Assembly (NCBI GenBank): GCA_030830285.1
Contig: JAURNF010000012.1
Span: 1 to 35,976 of the forward strand
Length of the DNA: 35,976 nucleotides
DNA from: Candidatus Kapaibacterium sp.
GTDB taxonomy: Bacteria > Bacteroidota > Ignavibacteria > Kapaibacteriales > Kapaibacteriaceae
Direction: 5' to 3'
Shown: positions 15,610-23,099 of the stretch, in pieces
Layout: the number at the start of each line of letters is the position of its first letter
How positions within the stretch are numbered: position 1 is the stretch's first letter
The notes under the pieces: generated by a model
What the model saw: only the letters and a program-made list of their open reading frames with translations
Told to the model about the DNA's origin: nothing
Database searches by the model: none
Position numbers and translations under genes: made by a program

Positions 15610-16890
15610 ATGCGCACCCATCTCATCATCGTAACGATCATCCTCTTGAGCATTCTCACACTTCGTGGGCGTGCGCAGGATTCCATGGAGGGCATTGTTG
15701 CGATTGTTGGACGTGAGATTGTGCTCAAGTCAGACGTCGATGGACAGATGGAAATCATGGCGCAGCGCGATCCAAAGGTCAGCCGCAAGGATCCCGCGTT
15801 GCGTCAAGCCGTGCTTGATCAGCTCATCAACGAGCGCTTGATCATGACCAAGGCCATCGAGGACAGTGTCGAGGTGACAGAGGATGAGATCACGCAGCGC
15901 ATGGAGTATCAACTGCAATCGTTGATCCAGCAGTTTGGCTCTGAAAAGCGCATTGAAGACATGTATGGCATGAGCATGGCGCGCATCCGTCGTGAGTTTC
16001 GCGACGAGATCCGCAAGCGTCTACTTGTCGAGAAGATGCAGCAGAAGCAGTTCGCCGACATCAAGGCAACCCGTGCTGATGTTGAGGGATTTTACGAGCG
16101 GTACCGCGATTCGCTACCATCGATCCCTGAGCGTGTTGATCTCTACCACATTGTGAAGTACGTCAAGCCCTCGACTGAGAAGAACAAGGAAGCCGAAGCA
16201 CTCGCGTTACGCATCCGCGACTCAATCGTCAAGGGTGGATCATTCAGCGAGTTTGCGCGCAGGCATTCGGCCGACCCAATGAGTGCTGCCAATGGTGGCG
16301 ACTTGGGCACGGTGGAAAAGGGCAAGTTCGTTCCGTCCTTCGAAGCCGCTGCCTTCGCGCTGAGTCCGAACGAGATCTCCGCACCCGTTGAATCGCCCTT
16401 CGGATGGCATGTTATCCAGCTCATCTCGAAGACGTCGACCACTATGACTACGCGGCACATCCTTATTCGCGTCAGTCAGAGCGAAGCAGATCGCGATTCT
16501 GCCAAGGCTCAACTGTTGCGTATGAAGCAGGCTGTCGAGTTAGGCGATAGTTTCGAGAAGATCGCACGTGAGTACAGCGACGAGCGCGAGACACAAGGCT
16601 TTGGCGGTGCGATGGGTCAGATCGAACTCTCGCGTCTCCCAGAGGACATGCGCAGCGCCATCAACGCGCTCAAGGACGGCAGCGTGTCGGACCCAATGCC
16701 GTACGCAGCCGATCCAACGAAGCCTGGCTATCACATCCTGTATCGCAAGCGTCTCATCCCAGCGCACAAGCCCTCGGTGGACGACGATTACAAGCAGCTC
16801 GAGCAAATGGCATCGTTCGAGAAGAAGCAACGTCTCGAGCAGGAGTGGATCCTGAAGCTCCGCCGCGAGCTGTATTGGGAAGTGAAGTAG
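15610..16890 (+). CDS. surA: SurA-like periplasmic chaperone/peptidyl-prolyl isomerase
   Basis: The 426-residue length is close to E. coli SurA. The signal peptide is HLIIVTIILLSILTLRGRA with cleavage near AQ/D. The N-terminal chaperone domain has IVAIVGREIVLKSDVD and LDQLINERLIMTKA, and continues to about residue 165. Two parvulin domains follow: the first has FSEFARRHSADPMS, GGDLGTVEKG and PFGWHVIQLI; the second has TRHILIRV, FEKIAREYSDE and GGAMGQIEL. A short C-terminal helix completes the fold. SurA delivers unfolded beta-barrel proteins to the Bam complex, and bamD lies about 1.8 kb downstream. It is co-transcribed with the large parvulin gene. Confidence 0.9.
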   Translation: MRTHLIIVTIILLSILTLRGRAQDSMEGIVAIVGREIVLKSDVDGQMEIMAQRDPKVSRKDPALRQAVLDQLINERLIMTKAIEDSVEVTEDEITQRMEYQLQSLIQQFGSEKRIEDMYGMSMARIRREFRDEIRKRLLVEKMQQKQFADIKATRADVEGFYERYRDSLPSIPERVDLYHIVKYVKPSTEKNKEAEALALRIRDSIVKGGSFSEFARRHSADPMSAANGGDLGTVEKGKFVPSFEAAAFALSPNEISAPVESPFGWHVIQLISKTSTTMTTRHILIRVSQSEADRDSAKAQLLRMKQAVELGDSFEKIAREYSDERETQGFGGAMGQIELSRLPEDMRSAINALKDGSVSDPMPYAADPTKPGYHILYRKRLIPAHKPSVDDDYKQLEQMASFEKKQRLEQEWILKLRRELYWEVK

Positions 16891-16906
16891 GTCCCCCCGA
16901 GCTCCG

Positions 16907-16913
16907 TATCTTG
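16907..16913 (+). promoter_or_regulatory. Possible degenerate -7 box for the membrane protein-era run
   Basis: TATCTTG is one T short of TATCTTTG but sits 4 nt (CGGC) before the ATG at 16918. The same CGGC spacer follows the ruvB box. It is supported by context more than by sequence. Confidence 0.4.
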
Positions 16914-16917
16914 CGGC

Positions 16918-17469
16918 ATGCAGGTTTCTTCACGCTGGTTTAAACTCTTCATTACCCTGTTCGCGCTTGGCGGTGTTGTGTGGTTTGGCACAAGCATCAC
17001 GCGGATGGTTGTTGGGTTTGATGTATTTGTCCCTGGGACGCTCGAACTGAAGACGACGCACTCGGAAGAGGTGCGTCTCCATACGATTTGGCTGTTTACC
17101 CTCTTGGGTGGGTGGACGGGTTGGGCGTTCGGCGTTGCCACAGTGGGTGGCTTGGGCACGGCAGTGATGCTACGCTCCCAGTATCGGACGCATGGCTATC
17201 TGATGATGGCCACGATCCTCTTCGCCCTCCTGATCCCTGTTCAAGCGTACGTTGCATGGCAAGACTATACGCTATGGACGCTGTTCGACCGTACGTCGGG
17301 GATGCCCCTTGCACAACCAGCAGAGATCCTGCGCGTGTTCCTGTACCGCTACACAACAACGGCTGTGAACGTGATGATTGGGATGTCGATGCTGGCTGCG
17401 CTGACTATCCTTCTTGTGATCACACTCCGTCCACTGGTTCAATCTTCTGTTTCGAACGCACGCTCATGA
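16918..17469 (+). CDS. Four-helix integral membrane protein, unknown function
   Basis: I do not recognise this 183-residue protein. Four hydrophobic helices are visible at about 8-28, 57-81, 93-115 and 148-172. A roughly 28-residue polar loop (DVFVPGTLELKTTHSEE) separates helices 1 and 2. A longer polar loop with DRTSGMPLAQPAE precedes helix 4. No catalytic or metal-binding motif stands out. The overall look is of a small DUF4149-like or respiratory-accessory membrane protein, but I would not assign it. It overlaps the next small gene by 4 nt and forms a translationally coupled set with that gene and era. Confidence 0.75.
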   Translation: MQVSSRWFKLFITLFALGGVVWFGTSITRMVVGFDVFVPGTLELKTTHSEEVRLHTIWLFTLLGGWTGWAFGVATVGGLGTAVMLRSQYRTHGYLMMATILFALLIPVQAYVAWQDYTLWTLFDRTSGMPLAQPAEILRVFLYRYTTTAVNVMIGMSMLAALTILLVITLRPLVQSSVSNARS

Positions 17470-17777
17470 AGGCCGATAAGCTTTTCGACGAACTTCTTGC
17501 CCTGGCTAAGTCCCTCGGATATTCAGTCCGCCGCGAGTCGGGCACCTTCCGCGGTGGCGCATGCGTGGTCCACGAGCAACGCGTAATCCTGATCAACCGC
17601 TCAATGCCGATCGAGGCAGCTGCGGTGATTCTCGCGCGCGCACTCGCGCGCTTCGTCCCAGAAGATCAGTTCATGAAGCCAGCCGTGCGCGATATCATCG
17701 ATCGTGAGCAAGCATACCTTGCGGCACATCCTGATGTGACCTTCGCGCCCCAACAACAACCGGAAGAAGCCGCGTGA
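17466..17777 (+). CDS. Small conserved-looking soluble protein, unknown function, coupled to era
   Basis: This 103-residue protein has no signal or membrane segment. It begins KADKLFDELLALAKSLGYSV, then has SGTFRGGACVVHEQRVILIN, a helix (IEAAAVILARALARF), a PAVRDIIDREQAY segment and a Gln/Pro/Glu tail. The FRGGxC motif followed by a hydrophobic strand recalls small uncharacterised proteins of Bacteroidota and Chlorobi, but no function is known to me. The start ATG overlaps the upstream stop (ATGA), and its own TGA overlaps the GTG start of era (GTGA). A longer frame starting at 17088 is a shadow of the membrane-protein gene. Confidence 0.8.
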   Translation: MKADKLFDELLALAKSLGYSVRRESGTFRGGACVVHEQRVILINRSMPIEAAAVILARALARFVPEDQFMKPAVRDIIDREQAYLAAHPDVTFAPQQQPEEAA

Positions 17778-18664
17778 CGAAATGTGCAACGGTGGCCATC
17801 ATCGGACGTCCCAATGCGGGTAAGTCGACACTGCTGAATGCCATCCTTGGCATGCACCTAAGCATCGTTACGTCGAAACCGCAAACCACACGCAAGCGCG
17901 TTGTTGGAATTCATACTCAAGACGATACACAGCTGGTGTTTCTCGATACACCAGGGATGCTGGCGCCACGCTATTCGCTTCAGCGACACATGATGGGCTA
18001 CATCGACGAGTCGCTCGACGCAGCAGATGTTGTTGTTGTGGTGGTCGATGCATCAATGGCTGTCGAACGTGGCTCAGTGCTCGATCCATTGTGGGTGCCA
18101 CAACTGGAACGTCGTAAGCGTCCAACGATTCTGGTGCTCAACAAGATGGATGCACTGCCGGTACGCAAAGAGGCACTCCCACTGATGGAGCAAGCGCGCC
18201 TGAGCGGACTGTTTGTGAAGGCTATTGCGATTAGCGCAAAGGACAACACCTACGTCGAGGATCTGGTTGCGATGATCTGCGAGCTCGCACCAGAAGCCCC
18301 CTTCATCTATCCCGACGATGTTGTATCAGATCAACCAGAACGCTTCTTCGTTGCCGAGTTCATCCGCGAAGCTATCTTCGCCAAGTTCGCCGAAGAAGTC
18401 CCGTACGCCACCGAGGTGATGATCACCGAGTTCAAGGAGCGTGAAGGGGGCAAGTGGTACATCGCTGCAGACATCATCGTTGAACGCGATAACCAGAAGG
18501 CAATCCTCATCGGCGCAAAGGGGTCGGCACTGAAGCAGGTCGGCGAAATTGCACGAGCAACCATCGAAGAACACCTCGGACAGCCAATCTTTTTGGAGTT
18601 GTACGTCAAGGTTCGCAACGACTGGCGCAACGATCGCGCCCAGTTGCTCTCGATGGGATATTAA
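17774..18664 (+). CDS. era: GTPase Era
   Basis: Era is an essential GTPase that binds the 3' end of 16S rRNA and assists 30S ribosome assembly. It has 296 residues. G1 is GRPNAGKS (11-18), G3 is DTPG, G4 is NKMD and the G5-like element is AISAKD. The C-terminal KH domain contains ADIIVERDNQKAILIGAKG and SALKQVGEIARATIEEHL, and the protein ends in LELYVKVRNDWRND. The start is GTG at 17774, overlapping the previous stop by 4 nt. No ATG fits, because the G1 loop begins ten residues later. Its stop codon TAA is also the first three bases of the bamD -7 box. Confidence 0.96.
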   Translation: MTKCATVAIIGRPNAGKSTLLNAILGMHLSIVTSKPQTTRKRVVGIHTQDDTQLVFLDTPGMLAPRYSLQRHMMGYIDESLDAADVVVVVVDASMAVERGSVLDPLWVPQLERRKRPTILVLNKMDALPVRKEALPLMEQARLSGLFVKAIAISAKDNTYVEDLVAMICELAPEAPFIYPDDVVSDQPERFFVAEFIREAIFAKFAEEVPYATEVMITEFKEREGGKWYIAADIIVERDNQKAILIGAKGSALKQVGEIARATIEEHLGQPIFLELYVKVRNDWRNDRAQLLSMGY

Positions 18665-18669
18665 CTTTG
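18662..18669 (+). promoter_or_regulatory. -7 box for bamD, overlapping the era stop codon
   Basis: TAACTTTG matches TAnnTTTG fully and is 5 nt before the ATG at 18675. Its first three bases are the TAA stop of era. This sets the bamD start and argues that bamD has its own promoter despite the 10-nt gap. Confidence 0.65.
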
Positions 18670-18674
18670 CGCAC

Positions 18675-19430
18675 ATGAATCGACTTCGCATTAGCACATT
18701 CATCGCCATTGCAGCTGCACTGCAGCTCATCGTTGCGTGCTCATCCTCCAACTCGGTAACCAAACAGAAAACGGTTGACGATGTCTTCGGTGAAGCAAAG
18801 AAGGCCTACGACAACGGCGAATGGCTCGAAGCACAGTCGAAGTTTGAAGTCATCAAGCTGCAATACCCAGCATCACAGTACGCCGATGATGCACAGTACT
18901 ACCTGGCCGAGATCAACTTCGAGCGCGGTGAGTACATCATGGCGGCATTCAACTACAACTTGATGCGACGTTCCTATCCGTCCAGCGAATTCGTCCAACG
19001 CGCGATGTTTAAGACGGGTCTGTGCTACGATAAGATTTCACTTCCGGCCGACCGCGATCAAGAGAATACGATTAAAGCAATTCAAGCGTACTCCGAGTTT
19101 CAGACGATGTACGGACGCGACTCGCTGGCACGCGAAGCGGCTGTCCGCATCCATGAACTGCGCAATCGTCTCGCCGAAAAGTACTGGCTCATCACCGAGC
19201 ACTACATGAACACGAAGATCCGCCGCGCAGCCTTGATCCATCTCGATGCGATCATTGATGAATACGCGGATACAAAGTGGCTGGAGCCAGCACTGGTGCT
19301 GAAGCTTCGGATTCTGATCGACCAAGAGAAAACTGACGACGCACGTGCCGCACTAGCAACGTATCGACGGTTAGTGCGCGACCCACAAATGAGCGATGAA
19401 GTTGCAACGCTCGAGAAAGAACTCCCATGA
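18675..19430 (+). CDS. bamD: Outer-membrane assembly lipoprotein BamD
   Basis: The 251 residues start with a lipoprotein signal (RISTFIAIAAALQLIVAC, lipobox LIVAC, lipidated Cys22). TPR-like repeats follow: DVFGEAKKAYDNGEWLEAQS, FEVIKLQYPASQYADDAQYY, then FNYNLMRRSYPSSEFVQRA and YSEFQTMYGRDSLAREA. These are hallmark segments of BamD/ComL, the essential lipoprotein partner of BamA in inserting beta-barrels. An open frame extends 42 codons upstream inside era, but the -7 box and the signal peptide fix the start at 18675. The stop overlaps the thioesterase start (ATGA). Confidence 0.93.
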   Translation: MNRLRISTFIAIAAALQLIVACSSSNSVTKQKTVDDVFGEAKKAYDNGEWLEAQSKFEVIKLQYPASQYADDAQYYLAEINFERGEYIMAAFNYNLMRRSYPSSEFVQRAMFKTGLCYDKISLPADRDQENTIKAIQAYSEFQTMYGRDSLAREAAVRIHELRNRLAEKYWLITEHYMNTKIRRAALIHLDAIIDEYADTKWLEPALVLKLRILIDQEKTDDARAALATYRRLVRDPQMSDEVATLEKELP

Positions 19431-19906
19431 AGACTCCATCACAAAGTCTTGTCGTGATGACAGAGCTTGTGCTCCCAAACGACACGAACTACCTCGGCAA
19501 TCTCCTGGGTGGACGTCTGATGCACTGGATCGACATCGCCGCTGCACTTAGCGCACAACGTCACTCAGGCAAGGTCTGCGTTACTGCATCCGTCGATGAA
19601 ATCAGCTTCAACGAGCCAATCAAGCTCGGACACGTCGTGCATATTCGCTCACTGCTCACACGTGCATTCAAGACATCGATGGAAGTGTATGTGGAAGTGT
19701 GGCGTGAAGATCCACTCAACGGCACACAAACACGCACGTCGGAAGCATTCCTTACGTTTGTGGCCATTGATCAATACGGCAAGCCGCTTCCTGCACCACC
19801 ACTGGAGCCGGAAACCGAAGACGAACGCCACCGCTACGACGATGCAGCAATGCGTCGCGAGAATCGCCTGAAGGCACGCGAGACGATGAAGGTTCGTCGG
19901 GGATGA
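19427..19906 (+). CDS. Acyl-CoA thioesterase (YciA/BACH-like hotdog fold)
   Basis: The 159 residues form a single hotdog domain. The family signature is PNDTNYLGNLLGGRLMHWID (18-37), in which the Asn/Gly/Gly region holds the CoA and the Asp is the likely catalytic residue. Further segments are VTASVDEISFNEPIKLGHVV and a C-terminal charged helix (ETEDERHRYDDAAMRRENR). It hydrolyses acyl-CoA to fatty acid and CoA. The chain-length preference is unknown. It is coupled to bamD upstream and to the DUF5103 gene downstream by 4-nt overlaps. Confidence 0.9.
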   Translation: MKTPSQSLVVMTELVLPNDTNYLGNLLGGRLMHWIDIAAALSAQRHSGKVCVTASVDEISFNEPIKLGHVVHIRSLLTRAFKTSMEVYVEVWREDPLNGTQTRTSEAFLTFVAIDQYGKPLPAPPLEPETEDERHRYDDAAMRRENRLKARETMKVRRG

Positions 19907-21186
19907 TGCGCCTCGCCGCTGTGCTGTTGATGCTCGTCACATATGCGGCAACCGCAGCTGACGACGCACCACGCATTCGGATGATTCGCGCCTACGGCGG
20001 TACAAACGAGCGTCTCCCACCAATCGTAATGCTCAACGCGTCTGGCGATGCATCGCTGGGTAGCCCCTTTGCAACGATTGAGTTTGATGTTGCTTCGTTA
20101 GCAATCCCCAATGTCTATGCTCGACTCACACACTGTCGGGCCGATTGGACGCCGGATGAGAACGGGTTTCTGACTGATGTGACACTCCGCACGAGCTTGG
20201 TCGATTGGGCTCTAGCCCCAGAACGATCACGCTACTATCGCTATCGCGGATCGATGCAAATCCCGAACGCACAAACAACGTTGCGGTTCAGTGGTAATTG
20301 GTTGGTCACAGTGCACGACGCGCAAACAGATGCGAAGCTCGCCGAGACACGCATCTTCGTGGTCGATCAGCGCGCGTCAATGGCCTTGAACTTCATGACG
20401 GATTTCTACGAGCCCCGTAAGCGCGTGAGCTCGATTGCATATACGATCGAGGCGCTGCTGCGCGACCCAACCAATGCGCTGCTGTCGAACAACCTGCATA
20501 CGGTGACGTTCTATCGCAATCATCGCTGGGCAGAACCGATGTTGGTGTCGCAACAGGCCGATGCAACAATGATGTTGCGCACCGACGGACAGAACGCAGT
20601 GGTCGGCATGCTGCAAGCAGGCAAGGTGTTTCGTCTTGCACGCATCCCAGCTCAGAACGAATACCGCGTGTTGGACCTCACGGATCTGAGTCGCTACCCG
20701 TCAACGGGCGAGCCGGTGCGAATGCCGCTGAGCGACCTGCGTCGCAATGGCATGTTCCTGGAGCGAGCAGACGATGGCGCGATGATTACGCGCGGCCTCG
20801 CAACGCGTGATGATGAATACATCCCTGTCGAGATCCTCCTCGATCCGGCACCGGGCGGACCAAGCGAGGATGATGTTGTTGTGGTGGGTTCGTTCAATCA
20901 GTGGAAGCCGGACCGGTCGTGGTTGATGTACTACGACGAAGACATCCGCCTGTATCGTTGTCGCAACTGGATCCGACGTGGACGTCACAACTATCTGTAC
21001 GCGACTGGCCGCCTCGACGCGGACACGGAACAGATCACGGATATCTCGTACGAAGAATTCGAAGGCAACACGGCATCGGCATCGAACAGCTTTGTTGCAT
21101 TCGCTTACTACCGCGAACTCGACTATGGTGGCTATGATGGTATTGTAGCCGTGGCTGCATCGAACATGTACGCCGGCGGACGGTAA
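19903..21186 (+). CDS. DUF5103 / type IX secretion Plug-like protein
   Basis: The 427-residue secreted protein (signal peptide LAAVLLMLVTYAATAA) matches the DUF5103 architecture as I know it. The N-terminal domain has IRMIRAYGGTNERLPPIVML, LTHCRADWTPD, RYRGSMQIPN and LRFSGNWLVTVHD, ending in ETRIFVV. A C-terminal immunoglobulin/CBM48-like domain has VVVVGSFNQWKPDR and LYRCRNWIRRGRHNYLYA. This family includes Plug, which seals the SprA translocon of the type IX secretion system in Flavobacterium. That role is known for relatives and inferred here. The start is ATG 19903 (ATGA overlap) or ATG 19906. Other Por/Spr genes are not in the window. Confidence 0.82.
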   Translation: MMRLAAVLLMLVTYAATAADDAPRIRMIRAYGGTNERLPPIVMLNASGDASLGSPFATIEFDVASLAIPNVYARLTHCRADWTPDENGFLTDVTLRTSLVDWALAPERSRYYRYRGSMQIPNAQTTLRFSGNWLVTVHDAQTDAKLAETRIFVVDQRASMALNFMTDFYEPRKRVSSIAYTIEALLRDPTNALLSNNLHTVTFYRNHRWAEPMLVSQQADATMMLRTDGQNAVVGMLQAGKVFRLARIPAQNEYRVLDLTDLSRYPSTGEPVRMPLSDLRRNGMFLERADDGAMITRGLATRDDEYIPVEILLDPAPGGPSEDDVVVVGSFNQWKPDRSWLMYYDEDIRLYRCRNWIRRGRHNYLYATGRLDADTEQITDISYEEFEGNTASASNSFVAFAYYRELDYGGYDGIVAVAASNMYAGGR

Positions 21187-21192
21187 GGTCTG

Positions 21193-21200
21193 TATCTTCG
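21193..21200 (+). promoter_or_regulatory. -7 box for ruvB
   Basis: TATCTTCG ends 4 nt (CGGC) before the ruvB ATG and lies in the 18-nt gap after the DUF5103 gene. Confidence 0.5.
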
Positions 21201-21204
21201 CGGC

Positions 21205-22242
21205 ATGGCTCGCTCGAATGAACATACAGATCCGCAGCACCGCAGCGACGAAGACGTCGAATCAGCGCTGCGTCCTCAAGCCTTTGATGACTTCACGGGC
21301 CAGCCGAAGATTGTCGAGAACCTGCGCATTTTCATTGCTGCTGCACGCGGTCGTGGCGAGCCACTGGACCACGTGCTGTTGACTGGTCCGCCTGGCCTCG
21401 GCAAGACGACCCTGTCGCATATCATCGCACGCGAAATGCAGGCACAGATCAAGATCACGTCGGGTCCGGTGCTGGAAAAGCCCGGCGATCTCGCAGGTCT
21501 GCTCACGAGCCTCGATGAAGGCGACATTCTCTTCATTGACGAAATTCATCGCTTGTCGCCCGTGGTTGAAGAGTACTTGTACTCTGCCATGGAAGACTTC
21601 CGTCTCGACATCATGATCGACTCGGGTCCGGCCGCACGCTCGATTCAACTTGCCGTGCCACGCTTCACCCTTGTTGGTGCAACCACACGTCAGGGTCTGC
21701 TCACCGCACCACTACGCTCGCGCTTTGGCATCACGAACCGACTCGACTACTACGATGCTGCTGAGCTTACGCGCGTGATCACACGCAGCGCTGGTCTGCT
21801 CGGTGCCGCAATCGAACCCGCAGGCGCTGAAGAACTCGCACGCCGCGCACGCGGCACCCCGCGCATCGCAAACCGTCTGCTGCGTCGCACACGCGACTTC
21901 GCAGATGTGCGCGGCAGCGGCGTGATCACGCTCGACATCGCACGTATGGCACTTACAGCGCTCGACGTCGATGAGTTCGGACTCGACGAAATGGATACAC
22001 GGATCATTCTTGCGTTGATCGAGAAGTTCTCCGGCGGACCAGTTGGTGTAACAACACTTGCTGTGGCCGTAGGTGAAGAAGCCGGCACACTCGAAGAAGT
22101 GTACGAGCCGTTCTTGATTCAGCAAGGCTTCCTTCAGCGAACCCCACGCGGACGTATCGCCACACCGCTCGCGTATCGACATGTTGGCATCACCATTCCT
22201 TCATCACACCCTACTTTGTTCTCAGGAGATTCACCACCATGA
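21205..22242 (+). CDS. ruvB: Holliday junction branch-migration ATPase RuvB
   Basis: RuvB is the ring motor that drives branch migration with RuvA. The 345 residues include LRPQAFDDFTGQ (22-33), Walker A GPPGLGKTTL (61-70), Walker B LFIDEIHRL, sensor 1 LVGATTR, the arginine-finger region APLRSRFGI and the C-terminal winged helix ending in FLQRTPRGRIATPLAYRH. These are intact family hallmarks. ruvA and ruvC are not adjacent. The stop overlaps the ATG of the exported VOC protein (ATGA). Confidence 0.96.
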   Translation: MARSNEHTDPQHRSDEDVESALRPQAFDDFTGQPKIVENLRIFIAAARGRGEPLDHVLLTGPPGLGKTTLSHIIAREMQAQIKITSGPVLEKPGDLAGLLTSLDEGDILFIDEIHRLSPVVEEYLYSAMEDFRLDIMIDSGPAARSIQLAVPRFTLVGATTRQGLLTAPLRSRFGITNRLDYYDAAELTRVITRSAGLLGAAIEPAGAEELARRARGTPRIANRLLRRTRDFADVRGSGVITLDIARMALTALDVDEFGLDEMDTRIILALIEKFSGGPVGVTTLAVAVGEEAGTLEEVYEPFLIQQGFLQRTPRGRIATPLAYRHVGITIPSSHPTLFSGDSPP

Positions 22243-23081
22243 TCTTGCGAACACTCGTTGTGCTTCTGTGGAGCAGTGCGCTGCTCACCGCAGCACCTCA
22301 AGCTGACTCAACATTTTCTGATTCGACACTCGCCGAACGTCCACCCGCAGAACGCGCTGCATCCATCATCGGACAGCACACGCGCCTGGTAATGAGCTCG
22401 AAGGATCTCCTTCAGTCAATGGCCTGGTGGACACGCATGGGATTCACACCGCGCAAACTCGCAGGCGAACGCGCAGACTCTGCGATAACGCTCAGCGACG
22501 GACAGGTGACGATTACCCTCGTGAGTGCCTCGCAGCCCTCTCCGATCATCGCCTATCGGTGCGCAAACTTGAGTCGACTCAAGGAACAACTCGACTCGCT
22601 CCTCATCGGCGTCAACGTCGATCTGCAGGGTCCAACCTACCGCGAACTACGTTTCCGCTCCCCCGGCGGCGTGCACGTAGCAGCACGCCTGGCAGCGATC
22701 GAACCCGACATCGCACCAACAAAGGAACCCAACCCCCTCTGCGGCGAACTCAAAGAGTACAGCACCAGCGTTGCATCGGTCACGCAGGAGAAGCAGTGGT
22801 GGGCCGACCTTGGATTTGCTCCAACAAAGCAGGCAACAAAGCCGTATCCCTTCGTCAACATGGCCGACAAGGCATGCGAGATTGGCATCCATCAAGATCG
22901 CGACATCGCCAACATGGCGCTCACGTACTTCATGCCTGACATGGAAGTGCGCATCGAGCGATTGAAGAATGCCGGCATGAAGCCAATCGAAGAGATTCCA
23001 ACGTCCGACAAGCGCATCGCAAACGCGATCTTTCAATCGCCGGATGGACAATTGGTGTTCCTCTTCGAGACTCCGAAGTAA
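22239..23081 (+). CDS. Exported two-domain glyoxalase/VOC-like protein
   Basis: The 280 residues start with a signal peptide (LRTLVVLLWSSALLTAA). Two VOC (vicinal oxygen chelate) repeats follow. Repeat 1 is about 46-150 (TRLVMSSKDLLQSMAWWTRM, then FRSPGGVHVAA). Repeat 2 is about 168-279 (KEYSTSVASVTQEKQWWADL, then FQSPDGQLVFLFE). A His/Glu metal set is only partly recognisable, and the aromatic pair WW is conserved between the repeats. An exported VOC protein could be a binding rather than a catalytic protein. It is translationally coupled to ruvB, with no evident functional link. Confidence 0.78.
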   Translation: MILRTLVVLLWSSALLTAAPQADSTFSDSTLAERPPAERAASIIGQHTRLVMSSKDLLQSMAWWTRMGFTPRKLAGERADSAITLSDGQVTITLVSASQPSPIIAYRCANLSRLKEQLDSLLIGVNVDLQGPTYRELRFRSPGGVHVAARLAAIEPDIAPTKEPNPLCGELKEYSTSVASVTQEKQWWADLGFAPTKQATKPYPFVNMADKACEIGIHQDRDIANMALTYFMPDMEVRIERLKNAGMKPIEEIPTSDKRIANAIFQSPDGQLVFLFETPK

Positions 23082-23087
23082 GGTTTC

Positions 23088-23095
23088 TATCTTTG
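23088..23095 (+). promoter_or_regulatory. -7 box for proS
   Basis: TATCTTTG is a full match ending 4 nt (CTTC) before the proS ATG at 23100. It lies within the 18-nt gap after the VOC gene. Confidence 0.65.
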
Positions 23096-23099
23096 CTTC

